Source of the DNA: Candidatus Obscuribacterales bacterium
Lineage (GTDB): Bacteria; Cyanobacteriota; Vampirovibrionia; Obscuribacterales; Obscuribacteraceae
Assembly: GCA_019637435.1 (NCBI GenBank)
Contig: JAHBVO010000002.1
Location: 434,001-498,000 of the forward strand
DNA length: 64,000 nt
Direction of reading: 5' to 3'
The translations under genes were made by a program, and so were the position numbers. Below are positions 33,331-42,512 of the stretch, piece after piece. How positions within the stretch are numbered: position 1 is the first letter of the stretch; every line of letters begins with the position of its first letter. The notes under the pieces were generated by a model. It saw nothing but the letters and a program-made list of their open reading frames with translations. It searched no databases and was not told where the DNA came from.

Positions 33331-33879
33331 ATGGGACTCGATTATGTTGAGCTTATTCTGGCAATTGAAGAGGAGTTCGGTGTAGATATCCCTGATCACG
33401 ATGCCGAGAAGATGGTTACCGTTGGCGTTATTTATGAATGGCTGAAGATTCGCATTGCTACTACAGAGCCGGTTGCCTGCCTTACTCAAAGGGTTTTCTA
33501 CAAACTTAGAAAAGCATTGATTGAGAATTATCGGTTGGAGCGGCACTTGATCGCGCCCGATACCAGGCTCACCGATCTTCTGACCCTGGATGAGATCGAA
33601 GAAGGTTGGCCATTTCTGCAAATGTTTATTGATCTCAAGACGCCACCATTCAAGGTGGCAAACGAATTTCTTGGATTCAGGCTTACAGACCAAAGTCTGA
33701 CCATGAGAGAATTGGTTGAATCATTGATCATGATAAATGGAAGAGACCTAGCCCCGCAGCGTGAATCAGAGCAAGAGATTTGGAACCGCTTAGTCCGTGT
33801 TTTTGTGCGGCAATTAAATGTTCGCCCTGAAGAGGTGGTGCCGAGCGCCTCAATAACTCGCGACCTGGGAATTGTTTGA
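33331..33879 (+). CDS. Acyl-carrier-protein-like protein
   Basis: A 182-residue protein. The start [20 protein letters not shown], then [12 protein letters not shown], matches helices II-IV of acyl carrier proteins but lacks the first helix and the phosphopantetheine Ser of DSL. A middle region follows ([16 protein letters not shown], then TRLTDLL). The C-terminus [25 protein letters not shown] resembles helix I of a carrier protein and stops just before the Ser. The order therefore looks circularly permuted. I recall similar ACP-like proteins from planctomycetes. Without the Ser it is probably not loaded. GGAGGAG precedes the ATG at 33331. Confidence 0.6.
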   Translation: MGLDYVELILAIEEEFGVDIPDHDAEKMVTVGVIYEWLKIRIATTEPVACLTQRVFYKLRKALIENYRLERHLIAPDTRLTDLLTLDEIEEGWPFLQMFIDLKTPPFKVANEFLGFRLTDQSLTMRELVESLIMINGRDLAPQRESEQEIWNRLVRVFVRQLNVRPEEVVPSASITRDLGIV

Positions 33880-33925
33880 CGTAAAATGTTTCTGTTACCG
33901 ATGCTTCCAACGGTCAAGTAAACTC

Positions 33926-34612
33926 ATGTCATCGACATCAATCAGGCTTGTTTTCTCAAATCAGAGAATAGAAGCCGCCAGGATTTCCGCAGTTCTGCGC
34001 ATGTCGCCGTCGCAAAGTAATATTGAATTGGGAGATACTGACGAGCAAAGGTTTCCATTTTGGGAGCTAGATGGCGAACACGCCAAAGATGTAGAGACCT
34101 TATTGCCGCTTTGGGTTTCACATCTGGAATCTGTATATCAGCAATTAGCAGCGCTGAGCACCGAAGACTTAGGTGGTTATCTCGAGGTGCGCATCTACGA
34201 AGACAACCTTTTCATCGATGATGATCTGTTGACGCGCTTGGGTGCGACTGGCATTGGAATGAGTATCTGGTTCAATCCTCCGGAACAAATCACTTGGACG
34301 CAGCCCGATCACCTGTCGACGCTGGCAATTCCTCAACCAACCTCGTACTATTGCCAGCTTGACGAAGCTCATTTCTTTAAGTGGCTCCAGGAAATCGATG
34401 GTGTAAAGGAAGTGCGCGGGCACTCTGTTGGCTTGACGGTTTATTTATCTGTTTCCGCTCTCTCTGATTATGCGTTGAGAGATTTGATCGGACTGCTCTT
34501 TCGATATGACGTTCCGATGTCTTTCTTACGTTCGCAAATTACTTCGGGGAACGAGCATTGGTTCAAGGATCCAGGCACCTATTGGTATGAAAAAATTTTT
34601 GGTGAGACTTGA
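33926..34612 (+). CDS. DUF4279-like protein
   Basis: A 228-residue cytoplasmic protein, started at the ATG at 33926 because the longer frame begins inside the previous gene. The N-terminal half has the pattern of DUF4279: a strand IRLVFSNQRIEAARISAVL, a GDTDEQRFPFWELDGE block, a helix with LWVSHLESVYQQL and LGATGIGMSIWFNP. The second half (VGLTVYLSVSALSDYALRDL) may be a related domain. DUF4279 proteins are often found near toxin or immunity genes, so the nearby toxin-antitoxin module is of note. Recognition is tentative. Confidence 0.45.
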   Translation: MSSTSIRLVFSNQRIEAARISAVLRMSPSQSNIELGDTDEQRFPFWELDGEHAKDVETLLPLWVSHLESVYQQLAALSTEDLGGYLEVRIYEDNLFIDDDLLTRLGATGIGMSIWFNPPEQITWTQPDHLSTLAIPQPTSYYCQLDEAHFFKWLQEIDGVKEVRGHSVGLTVYLSVSALSDYALRDLIGLLFRYDVPMSFLRSQITSGNEHWFKDPGTYWYEKIFGET

Positions 34613-34936
34613 TGCTGCTGTTCTCTGCGTATAAGGATAAAGTTGGCTGCGCGTTGTTAATTGCACCAGATACAGTGGCGCTAAATTAGACCGAAACATT
34701 TAAGTACATAGATCAAACTGATCACTCATCCTTTCGAATGACTCTGCTCGTCCTTTGGGATGACTTAGTTCTGTCCTGTGTTCGTTTTTCTGAAACTTAA
34801 AGACGGCAAGCGAAGTTTGAATTCTACGCATATCGGCAAAAGATTCTTGAAACTGAAGTTCATCCTTTTGACTGAGGTTAAAGTCCAATGATGGTGGCAT
34901 CATCTTCGGCAATTTAGGAACCTCGGAAGTCTTACT

Positions 34937-36339
34937 ATGGTTACCAAATCATTTACTCGCGCGCTTTCTTTGACGGCGGCTACTTGCGTCTTGTTGTCTG
35001 CGACTCCGACGTGCCCTGCATATGGGCAAAGCGAAACTGATAATGCGGCTCAAAACGATCCTGTTTTAAGGGGCTATACATCAGACTCGAATTTATTTGA
35101 GCAAATTGACAGCGACATTCTCAAAAAGGAAGTCGAGTTGCTCAAACTAAACGCTGAGTTTCGTACGCACTACACCGCTGGTGACAGGTGGAAAAAGCGA
35201 AGAATGAAATTATATGACTTCGCTGGTGGTGGCATCGCAAACGCTGGAGATATCGCTCTTCTAAGTCAATTCTGGCGGTATTATAGAAATCCGGGAGATG
35301 GACTCGCTCATAAAGGACGTCTGGAATCTGGTCCGCTTGTAGTAATGATCGCATACTGCACTCTTGGAGGGCTTTATGCTCTAGAGGGCTGCTACGATCT
35401 TGCAAAAGACTACAAGGGCAAGCAAAAAGGTTTCGCCGCAAAGACCGTCTACAAAAAGGCGCTGGCAGCAAAGATAGAACTCGACAAATTGTTCGCAGTC
35501 CGCGATCAAAAACTGCAGGCGTTGAATTCGGACAACTGTGCGCTGCAAACTGCCCAGGGGCGTGTATTAAAAGATGTTCGCGACCTTTCTTTAATCGAAT
35601 TCTCCAGAGTTTACGTAGACTCTCGGAAGCAGAAAGCCGCTCGCGACTTAACCACCCTTGGTACCATTGCTGTATGTGCTACCGGCGCCTGGCCGGGTGC
35701 CTATGCGGTTCTTCGCGGTGTGAAGGATGTTAATCTCAAGAAGGTTGGAAGTGGTGGGATCGGTTTCTTGATATCAGGCTCCACCTTAACAGCGGCTCCT
35801 GTTTTGATACATGGTGGCGCAGCGATCACCGGTAAGGTTTGCACTTCTAAACTGGAAGAGTCTCTAGTTAAGTCTCAATCGACAACAATCGCGGCTCTCG
35901 AAAAGGATTTGACTAGCTATCGCGAAATCGCCTCGAAAGTCCGTCCTTCTGTGGACCATTCGCAGCACTTTGCCGTGGTGCAAAACTGCTCAAGGACCGA
36001 CATGAGTTTCTTGAAAAAGAGCGACGCCGGCAGAAGCGCGAAGTGCTAGAAAGTTTCATCTCGTATGCTGTGCGTGGCGGTCCGCGAATCGCTTTTGGTG
36101 CGATGTTGACGAGAGCGGGATACAAGTACAACACGAATCCGGTTAAGGCATTCAAGGGGGTCGCGCAAGCGGCAACTGTTAACGAAGTAAGCTGGGGAAG
36201 CTGGCTGCTCGATGTGACTCAAAAGAGCGCCCGAAACGAACTTGAGTTTCGCCGACAGGATAAAATCGCTCCTGGCGATGTGCCGTTCGGTGTCAGTAAT
36301 AGTCAACTCGTGACGCTCGAACAAGGCGGAACGCAGTAA
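34937..36339 (+). CDS. Secreted hypothetical protein, frameshifted
   Basis: A signal peptide (SFTRALSLTAATCVLLSATP, cut near AYG) leads a helical protein with two hydrophobic segments (about 130-150 and 265-300). The first frame ends at 36049 after 370 residues with an odd tail. The second frame carries on as AKLLKDRHEFLEKERRRQKR, then EVLESFISY, to 36339. Adding one A to the four-A run at 35982-35985 joins them into one 467-residue protein with a continuous coiled-coil-like segment. The gap 34613-34936 before it holds no convincing gene. No family is recognised. Confidence 0.65.
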
Positions 36340-36367
36340 TTCGTTCCAATCGCCTGCAAGAGAGCGC

Positions 36368-37390
36368 TCACGTCAGACCGGCTCCGGGAAGTGGTGCTCT
36401 TCCTAGCTTTTGCTTTAACTTCGGTTGACGCAGCAGTTCGGCTTCCTTTTCGGGAGACAGACCGGCTTGTCGCGGGAGCGCAGGGTCTCTGGTTCTATCC
36501 CAAGCTAACGTGTCAGCGATCGTTTTCTCAATTGGCCTGCATACAAGTCCCTCAGCGACCGCCTTTCTTCGGTCCAGTCTCATCACGCCGGCAAAGTGTT
36601 TCATCGTGTCGGGAATCCAGAGCGGCAGCTCCGACCACGGCGTCACGTCTGCCTTGAGCAATACCGCTTCTTCGACGCGAACCATTTCTGAGTCCACTTT
36701 GGCTGCGCGCTGGCACGCATCCAGTACATCCAGTAGTGTAAGTCGATCAATCGGACCTGTCGCGATATAGATGCCGTGCGCCTCCGCTTCGGTTCTCGCT
36801 AGTATGAATGCTGCTAGATCTCGAACGTCGATGAATTGAACCTGGCGATCCAATTTTTCCGGCACCGCAACTTTTCCACCACAAGCGAAACGCGCAGGCC
36901 AGTATGTAAAACGGTCGGTAGGATCGTAAGGTCCCACGATGAGACCCGGTCTAATTATCAGAAAACGCTCAGGCATCATTTGAGTCAGAACTTTTTCGCA
37001 GTCGGCTTTGAGACTTCCATAATCACCTTGTTCACCGAACGGTGTGTACTTGAGCGGACTCTCCTCCGAGAGCGCGATTTCGGTAAAGTCGCCATAAGCC
37101 GAAATTGTAGAGATGAAAACGTAATTCTTGACCGCGGCAGCCAGCGCTCGAATCGAATGTTCCACGGATTCCGGATGATATCCGCACACGTCGATGACTG
37201 CGTCAAATTCGCGACCCTGAAGGAAGCTCAAGTCGCCGTTGCGGTCAGCCAGCAGGCGTTCCACGCTTGCCTGTTCTTCGAGATAGATGGTTCCGCGATT
37301 GAGCGTGGTGACTTGATGTCCCGCTGTCAGTGCTTGTGCGACGAGATGTCGACCAAGAAAAACAGTTCCGCCTATTATCAATAAACGCAT
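36368..37390 (-). CDS. NAD-dependent epimerase/dehydratase family protein
   Basis: A 340-residue extended short-chain dehydrogenase. The N-terminus MRLLIIGGTVFLGRHLVAQA holds the GGTxFxG nucleotide-binding loop. VFISTISAYGDF supplies the catalytic Ser region and YGSLK the Tyr-x3-Lys pair. RFLIIRPGLIVGPYDPTDRF is the typical substrate loop. It acts on a sugar nucleotide or similar substrate that cannot be named. The ATG at 37390 with GGTGA five bases upstream is preferred to the longer frame. It is divergent from the hexapeptide acetyltransferase; the 99-bp gap must contain both promoters. Confidence 0.85.
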   Translation of the reverse strand: MRLLIIGGTVFLGRHLVAQALTAGHQVTTLNRGTIYLEEQASVERLLADRNGDLSFLQGREFDAVIDVCGYHPESVEHSIRALAAAVKNYVFISTISAYGDFTEIALSEESPLKYTPFGEQGDYGSLKADCEKVLTQMMPERFLIIRPGLIVGPYDPTDRFTYWPARFACGGKVAVPEKLDRQVQFIDVRDLAAFILARTEAEAHGIYIATGPIDRLTLLDVLDACQRAAKVDSEMVRVEEAVLLKADVTPWSELPLWIPDTMKHFAGVMRLDRRKAVAEGLVCRPIEKTIADTLAWDRTRDPALPRQAGLSPEKEAELLRQPKLKQKLGRAPLPGAGLT

Positions 37391-37489
37391 AATGTTCACC
37401 GATTTCAGTTCTAATGTTTCGCCGAGAGTTAGATAATACCAAGTTTTCAAGCTTGTAAACTAAATTTGCCCACGCTTGCTGGAGAAAAC

Positions 37490-38059
37490 ATGAGTAGTGA
37501 ATTGCAAAACATGCTGGACAACAAGCTGTACTTTTCGGCTGATCCGGAACTGAAAGCGATGCGAATGCGCGCACGAAAACTTGTCAAACAATACAACGAC
37601 AGTGAGCCTGATGAACCGGAAATGCGCCAGCAAATGCTTGGTCAACTGCTCGGAAAGATGGGTAAAAACTGCGAGATTGAGCCGGACTTCCGGTGCGACT
37701 ATGGCGCGTTTATCGAACTTGGCGACAATGTATTTATTAACTTCGGTTGTGTAATCCTCGATTGCAACTACGTTCGCATCGGAAACAATGTCATGTTTGC
37801 CTCCAACGTTCAATTGCTGTGCGCATATCATCCTCTAGATGCCGACGAACGAAACTCGGGTTATGAGCTTGCTGCGCCAATTACAATCGGAGATAACGTG
37901 TGGTTGGGTGGTGGTGTTATCGTAAATCCTGGTATCACAATTGGTGCTAACTCCGTCATCGGTTCCGGCAGCGTAGTGACCAGGGATATCGAGCCTTTCT
38001 CCGTCGCGTACGGCAATCCATGCCGAGTCGCCAAGACTTTGCCGAATCAAGCTCGATAG
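37490..38059 (+). CDS. Maltose/galactoside-type O-acetyltransferase (hexapeptide repeat)
   Basis: A 189-residue left-handed beta-helix acetyltransferase. An N-terminal helical Mac domain covers residues 1-50 (MLDNKLYFSADPELKAMRMR). Hexapeptide repeats follow, with FIELGDNVFINFGCVILD, then VRIGNNVMFASNV. The catalytic His is in LLCAYHPLDADER. The closing block ITIGANSVIGSGSVVTRDIE is followed by NPCRVAK. This is the maa/lacA/nodL class, which acetylates sugars from acetyl-CoA. The exact sugar is not clear. GGAG stands six bases before the ATG at 37490. Confidence 0.9.
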   Translation: MSSELQNMLDNKLYFSADPELKAMRMRARKLVKQYNDSEPDEPEMRQQMLGQLLGKMGKNCEIEPDFRCDYGAFIELGDNVFINFGCVILDCNYVRIGNNVMFASNVQLLCAYHPLDADERNSGYELAAPITIGDNVWLGGGVIVNPGITIGANSVIGSGSVVTRDIEPFSVAYGNPCRVAKTLPNQAR

Positions 38060-38719
38060 TTAAAGAGAGGGATTTTTTCTGAAGAAATCGAGGATAAGCC
38101 AGATGCAAGCCATATCGGTGAGCAAACCGTGCGCGATTGCAGCGGTTATTATGGAGCCGCTACGTTTATAGATGAGCGCCAGAATGCCATTATAGACTGC
38201 GAGCATCAGAATTCCGATTTCATTCCAAACCGGAAAGAGAACAAGTTTGAAAATCAAGTAGTGAAAGATCGCATGTGCCAACGATGACCAAATTAGCGCA
38301 AAGTGTTTGATTTTGACTCGCTCTAGCTCGTTGTATAAAATGCCGCGCCAATAGAGTTCCTCAACGATAGGGTTGACGAAGGTGGCGTACAATCCAAATA
38401 AAATTAGATTGCCGCGCGTCAAACCTAGCTCCCGAAGCAGCTCTCCAACTCGTTCGTTGCTAAGAACAACATGACCCGCAATCTCGTAAGCGGCGACCGT
38501 GATGAAACTGAACAAAAGCGCTGCGAGGAAAATCCAAAGGACATGCTTTAGCTTTGGTTTCTTCAGCGTTTTCATCCACAGGTGTTTTCCTACAAAAATA
38601 GATGGCGCCAGATATAGAACGTGGTAGATTCCATACGCCCATGCGGCGCTCTTCATGTGATAGAGTCCAATCCAAATTGTTATGCTCGGAATTAGCGACC
38701 ACAGCAGTATTCCAAGCAT
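38060..38719 (-). CDS. CPBP-family intramembrane metalloprotease
   Basis: A 219-residue membrane protein with six or so hydrophobic segments. The CPBP (CAAX/bacteriocin-processing) motif is present as NPIVEELYWRGILY (EExxxR). The second motif is SSLAHAIFHYL, with the paired His, and the third is AAIAHGLLTD. It should cleave substrates inside the membrane; the substrate is not known. It starts right after the stop of the convergent acetyltransferase and lies 49 bp downstream of the carbohydrate-binding-like gene on the same strand. The start has no clear ribosome site. Confidence 0.85.
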   Translation of the reverse strand: MLGILLWSLIPSITIWIGLYHMKSAAWAYGIYHVLYLAPSIFVGKHLWMKTLKKPKLKHVLWIFLAALLFSFITVAAYEIAGHVVLSNERVGELLRELGLTRGNLILFGLYATFVNPIVEELYWRGILYNELERVKIKHFALIWSSLAHAIFHYLIFKLVLFPVWNEIGILMLAVYNGILALIYKRSGSIITAAIAHGLLTDMACIWLILDFFRKNPSL

Positions 38720-38768
38720 CTCAGGCGCGAAGATGCTTTCGTGCGTTGCGACCTGCTCGTCGTTTTGA

Positions 38769-39245
38769 TTAACGTCCAGCGAGAGTAACCTTTCCTTTGT
38801 ATGTTTCGAGAACTACGTCGTCAAGCCACGTTTGTCCTTCTCCTAATATCAGGACGCCGAAGATAACGTTTTTACTACCCTCTGGAACATTTACGGCGAC
38901 CTCGAACTTCGTCCAATCGATTGACTCGACGATCCGGCTTTTGTACATGTTGTCGAAGACATCCGTTCGTTTTGCTTCCCATTCGCCGTCAACCCTCAAC
39001 CATAGCTGCACCTGCGAATTTTCTGCTAGCTCCGCTTTGACCATGCATGCCATTTTCAGTTGTTTTCCGACAAACGGCTTTGCGGAAACTTGTTTTGATA
39101 AAAATCCGAACTCTCGATGTCGTTCGCCTTCGGTTTTTATATAGACATGTTGGTTCCCGCTAGGGGAGCCGTTTTCAACAATACCGGAGCTGAAGTGTTG
39201 CTCATCGCTTAAATACCAGTTCGACGCTGATTGTTTGGCTTGCAT
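38769..39245 (-). CDS. Stand-alone carbohydrate-binding-like beta-sandwich protein
   Basis: A 158-residue protein starting at the ATG at 39245 with AAAGG upstream; the longer frame is not supported. It has the pattern ASNWYLSDEQHFSSGI, then KQLKMACMVKAELAENSQVQ, LWLRVDGEW and VFDNMYKS. It ends WTKFEVAVNVPEGSKNVIFG, then GQTWLDDVVLE. This jelly-roll unit is usually found joined to AraC-type effector domains or other enzymes, where it may bind sugars. Here it is alone and without a signal peptide. It is upstream of the CPBP gene in a probable two-gene unit. Confidence 0.65.
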   Translation of the reverse strand: MQAKQSASNWYLSDEQHFSSGIVENGSPSGNQHVYIKTEGERHREFGFLSKQVSAKPFVGKQLKMACMVKAELAENSQVQLWLRVDGEWEAKRTDVFDNMYKSRIVESIDWTKFEVAVNVPEGSKNVIFGVLILGEGQTWLDDVVLETYKGKVTLAGR

Positions 39246-39410
39246 GTTGAGAACCTTTGGGTGAAGGATTTGCGTTGCTTTTGCTATTGCACATTCTCGC
39301 ATGGATGTTTTTATATGGCAAAACCGGCTCAAGTCATTTCCGAGTCTGAAACGGGCTCGCTGGGGGCAGCAGAAGAGTGGCCATTCGCCACCCTCCGGCT
39401 GCAAGCTGAG

Positions 39411-39632
39411 CTATTCGTAGTTTTCAATTCGATCTAAGTGTTTCCGTATCCATCGCATCAATGTGATTGCTTTCAGAGATGCCGGAAATATGCCAGTCCC
39501 GGTATCGGAGATTGGAATTGGAAATTCGAAGTTAATCGAAGTCCCCGTCACGCGGTACCAGAGGTCGCCGTCCCTGTAACAGACAAACTCGGCGTTAGTG
39601 CCCTTAACGAGCGTCTTTAGTGATGTGTTCAT
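39411..39632 (-). CDS. Small conserved protein, paralogue A
   Basis: A 73-residue soluble protein beginning MNTSLKTLVKGTNAEFVCYR with TGAGG upstream. It shares most positions with the gene at 40062: FVCYxDGDLWYRxTGTS, the phrase DTGxGIFPAxxKAITLMRW and the end RIEN. It is shorter by a few residues in the middle and at the C-terminus. The pattern of five or six beta strands followed by a helix suggests one compact domain. No family is recognised. Confidence 0.6.
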   Translation of the reverse strand: MNTSLKTLVKGTNAEFVCYRDGDLWYRVTGTSINFEFPIPISDTGTGIFPASLKAITLMRWIRKHLDRIENYE

Positions 39633-39686
39633 TGTAAATCCTCAGTTGATCATGGGGCTGCCATAGTTCGAGTGTACGAAAGCGGA

Positions 39687-39706
39687 CGCCACTATATTTA
39701 GTGGCG
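39687..39706. terminator. Hairpin in the gap between the paralogue pair
   Basis: CGCCACTA and TAGTGGCG form a perfect 8-bp stem around the loop TATT. It lies 55 bases before the start of paralogue A and 356 bases after the stop of paralogue B. On the plus strand it is followed by GTCTTT, which is a poor T-tract. The rest of the gap 39633-40061 shows no gene. Confidence 0.35.
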
Positions 39707-40061
39707 GTCTTTGAACTAGTCTTGACTGCTGGCAGTTTAAAACAGCTGCTCATGCCCATAAGCTATGGACACGATGTATTTTTATACGCGAGCGTCGCCG
39801 AGCGGCTACGCCCGCACTCGATCAACCATTGCAAAATCATAGTGAGCGCATGAGAACGATGTCGCGCATGCAAACAGTCGCGCACCTATGTCGCGGGCTG
39901 TTTTTAACGACGTATCAATCAGGTTCATATGGGACCAATGTGCTCAATCAAATTCAGTTTAAAGCAAGTTCTAGTTTGAGGCAAGAATGAAGATCAAGGG
40001 CGCTCATAGGGAGAGGTTTCAATCTTCGCGCTGTGCGACTTGAATCCCAAGGATTAGCCGT

Positions 40062-40328
40062 CTAGTCGAATTCTGGAAGTTTCTTTGCGTCTTCGCCGTC
40101 GTTCTCGATGCTCTCGAGATGTTGCCTCACCCAGCGCATCAATGTAATTGCTTTGATTTTTGCTGGAAAAATTCCGATGCCTGTGTCATCGGTTGGAACT
40201 GGGAAATTGAAAACAAAGTTTCCATCAGTTTCAGATGTGCCAGTGATGCGATACCAGAGGTCGCCGTCCTTGTAGCAAACGAATTCTGCAGTGGTGTCTT
40301 TTACCAGTGTTTTTACAGCGATGGTCAT
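40062..40328 (-). CDS. Small conserved protein, paralogue B
   Basis: An 88-residue soluble protein starting at the ATG at 40328, where GGAGG stands four bases upstream. It begins MTIAVKTLVKDTTAEFVCYK and carries FNFPVPTDDTGIGIFPAKIK. Compared with paralogue A it has an extra DGNF loop and an acidic C-terminus (EDAKKLPEFD). The two genes are in the same direction with about 430 bp between them, so they arose by a local duplication. Unknown function. Confidence 0.6.
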   Translation of the reverse strand: MTIAVKTLVKDTTAEFVCYKDGDLWYRITGTSETDGNFVFNFPVPTDDTGIGIFPAKIKAITLMRWVRQHLESIENDGEDAKKLPEFD

Positions 40329-40529
40329 GGTTCCTCCGGTCAGTCTTGCCGGTGTTTCCGCGGTTGCGAGCAAGGCACTTCTATTTAAAAACGATATTGA
40401 AGCATAATGACAGCTGGTTTCGGCAAAATTGAAGTCGACGATTAACACTTTGTTGGTCAAGTGAGTTCTCGGCGTCTTGAGGCCGTTTCTGCTAGGCTGG
40501 ATTTAGTCGCCAGTTTGAGCATCTAATGT

Positions 40530-42512
40530 ATGAGCAATCGATTTTCCGGTTCGATGGGGCGTCACAAAATTATCACCGGAGCGCTACTGATTGTAGTGTT
40601 GTCCGGAGCGCTCTGGGCGTGCTTCTGGGTAGTGCAAAACGATAGGAATGGCGTTCCGGCCGGGAAGCTTTTTGACGAGGGAATAATTCTCATCGCTCAA
40701 GACAAGCGAAAGGAAGCGCTGGAGAAGTTTGAAGCCGCGGAGAGGCTGCAGCCGGGCATCTGCAGGGGGCGAATTAGTTCGTTTTTCGCAAATGAATATG
40801 CGAGTCGTCCCGCGCTGCAGCTTACAGGCTATCGTAAGTTCGCGGGGATCAACATCGCTAATGAGGAGGTTTCTGGACTTTCAACAGACGAGCAGGCAAC
40901 TCTCTATCGCAGTCGCCTGGCTCCATGGCTCTCTTCTCCATGCTCGCTTCCGTTTGATCGCGATGCCATGGATATCCCTGAGATGCGGCTTTTCTCGCTA
41001 TACGAACACGACAAACCGAGCTATGCCCTGGCGATGCTCGATCGCGCAGTTGCGCTTTATTCATTCAACGATTCAATCTTCGACTGTGCTCATAAAGTTT
41101 GCTCTGAGCGGAATATGCAGGAACAGCTACTGGCTCTTCGAGCTAATCGGCTGAGTAGCGAAGATCAGGATGAGTTGAGGCAAATTCTAAATGAGCCTTT
41201 GACTGCAGGGCAGGCTGCAATTCTGAATCGCATTATTGCGAGAAATCCTAAGAATCCGTTGCCACTCCTTTATCGTATCAATTCAGAGCTAGTCAGCGGA
41301 CGACCTTGTCCGACTCAAACTGCGATTGCCGATTGCAACCGAGTGATTGCGCTGTGCCCCGAGCTTCCAGAAGGTTACGATGCAAGAGGGCGCGTTCATC
41401 AGCGCATGGACAAGCTCGAAGCGAGTCTGGCTGATTTTACAGAGGCGTCGAAGAGAATGCCCGATTGCATAAATTTGCTAAGAAGTCAGGCGACTGTTGC
41501 CGAAAAATTGAAACGTTCGAGAGACGTATTAGTCTGTCTGGACAGAATAATTTCCCTTTCTCCAGGTGACCTGAACGCGATGACAGAGAAAGCGGAGTAT
41601 CTCTATCAGATCGGCGATTACAGACTGGCGGAGCAAGCCATAAATCGGACTCTCGAAGTCGCAACTGTTGCTGACAGTCTAGAGCGTCTGGCAGGACGCT
41701 CACCGTTTTCCGGATTTTCAGTCGGCTCTGGTCCGTTGTTCACGGATAATGGAATAGGTGGTTTGCGTCAAGGGCTGGCGCGCGTGAAGGCAAAACAGAA
41801 GGAATATGCGAGCGCCCTCGCGATTGTCGACGAATTAATCAAGAGCGAGCCCCAGTCCGCCAGCAACTATGACATCAAGGCGGATGTGTTGTTGCAGTCG
41901 AATGAACCTGAATTGGCAAAAGCGGCCGCGATTCGTGCTCTGGAAGTTCAAAAATCGCCAGTTCAACCGGTTGCGACTAATTCGCTGTTTCCTTCTGAAC
42001 CCGTCCTGACCCCGCCCTTGAACTTTCAACAGGGAATGCTACCGACAGATGGTGCGATTGAGAGATACGAACGTCTTGCCACCATATATGATGCGCTTCA
42101 TGATAGCGCAAACGCTGAGAAACAACGCAGAAATAAGCTGATGTTGCTGAAACTGAATGTTTACTCGGAACCATACAACGACTTCTTGTTATCGACCCTC
42201 ATCGATTACGCCGATCGTTTAGACGAGTATAGAGCGGCCATATGGGCGACTAGAGCATTCTGCGAAGCGAGTCCGCCTGCCACTTCGGGATACGACCCTC
42301 TGAGTGATCCCATGGTTAAAGTTTATAAGCGAGACAACATGAGGACCATTTGCGAAAAACTACTTGAATCCAAACATCCGGATTTTGCCTTTCGAGTCAT
42401 CAATGAGTTTTCGCAGTTAAATAAAGGTGATGAGACGCTTAGCCAGTTTCGTGAACAGGCATTGAAGCGCTGTGCTACTAAAGCGCCCGCGACGCCTATT
42501 TCGAAGACTTAG
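40530..42512 (+). CDS. Membrane-anchored TPR protein
   Basis: A 660-residue protein with a signal-anchor helix near residues 13-35 (HKIITGALLIVVLSGALWAC). The rest is outside the cytoplasm and made of TPR units. Clear examples are LIAQDKRKEALEKFEAAERL, GYDARGRVHQRMDKLEASLA and LYQIGDYRLAEQAINRTLEV. Such proteins serve as binding scaffolds in the periplasm. The start has no ribosome site, and an ATG eight codons later is possible. Its last 17 bp overlap the convergent secreted gene. Confidence 0.75.
   Translation: MSNRFSGSMGRHKIITGALLIVVLSGALWACFWVVQNDRNGVPAGKLFDEGIILIAQDKRKEALEKFEAAERLQPGICRGRISSFFANEYASRPALQLTGYRKFAGINIANEEVSGLSTDEQATLYRSRLAPWLSSPCSLPFDRDAMDIPEMRLFSLYEHDKPSYALAMLDRAVALYSFNDSIFDCAHKVCSERNMQEQLLALRANRLSSEDQDELRQILNEPLTAGQAAILNRIIARNPKNPLPLLYRINSELVSGRPCPTQTAIADCNRVIALCPELPEGYDARGRVHQRMDKLEASLADFTEASKRMPDCINLLRSQATVAEKLKRSRDVLVCLDRIISLSPGDLNAMTEKAEYLYQIGDYRLAEQAINRTLEVATVADSLERLAGRSPFSGFSVGSGPLFTDNGIGGLRQGLARVKAKQKEYASALAIVDELIKSEPQSASNYDIKADVLLQSNEPELAKAAAIRALEVQKSPVQPVATNSLFPSEPVLTPPLNFQQGMLPTDGAIERYERLATIYDALHDSANAEKQRRNKLMLLKLNVYSEPYNDFLLSTLIDYADRLDEYRAAIWATRAFCEASPPATSGYDPLSDPMVKVYKRDNMRTICEKLLESKHPDFAFRVINEFSQLNKGDETLSQFREQALKRCATKAPATPISKT

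Noticed and set aside
34700..34912. 70-residue minus-strand frame (TTG start) before the frameshifted secreted gene
   Set aside because: It has a plausible composition but no ribosome site and no known homologue that I can name; left as unproven.
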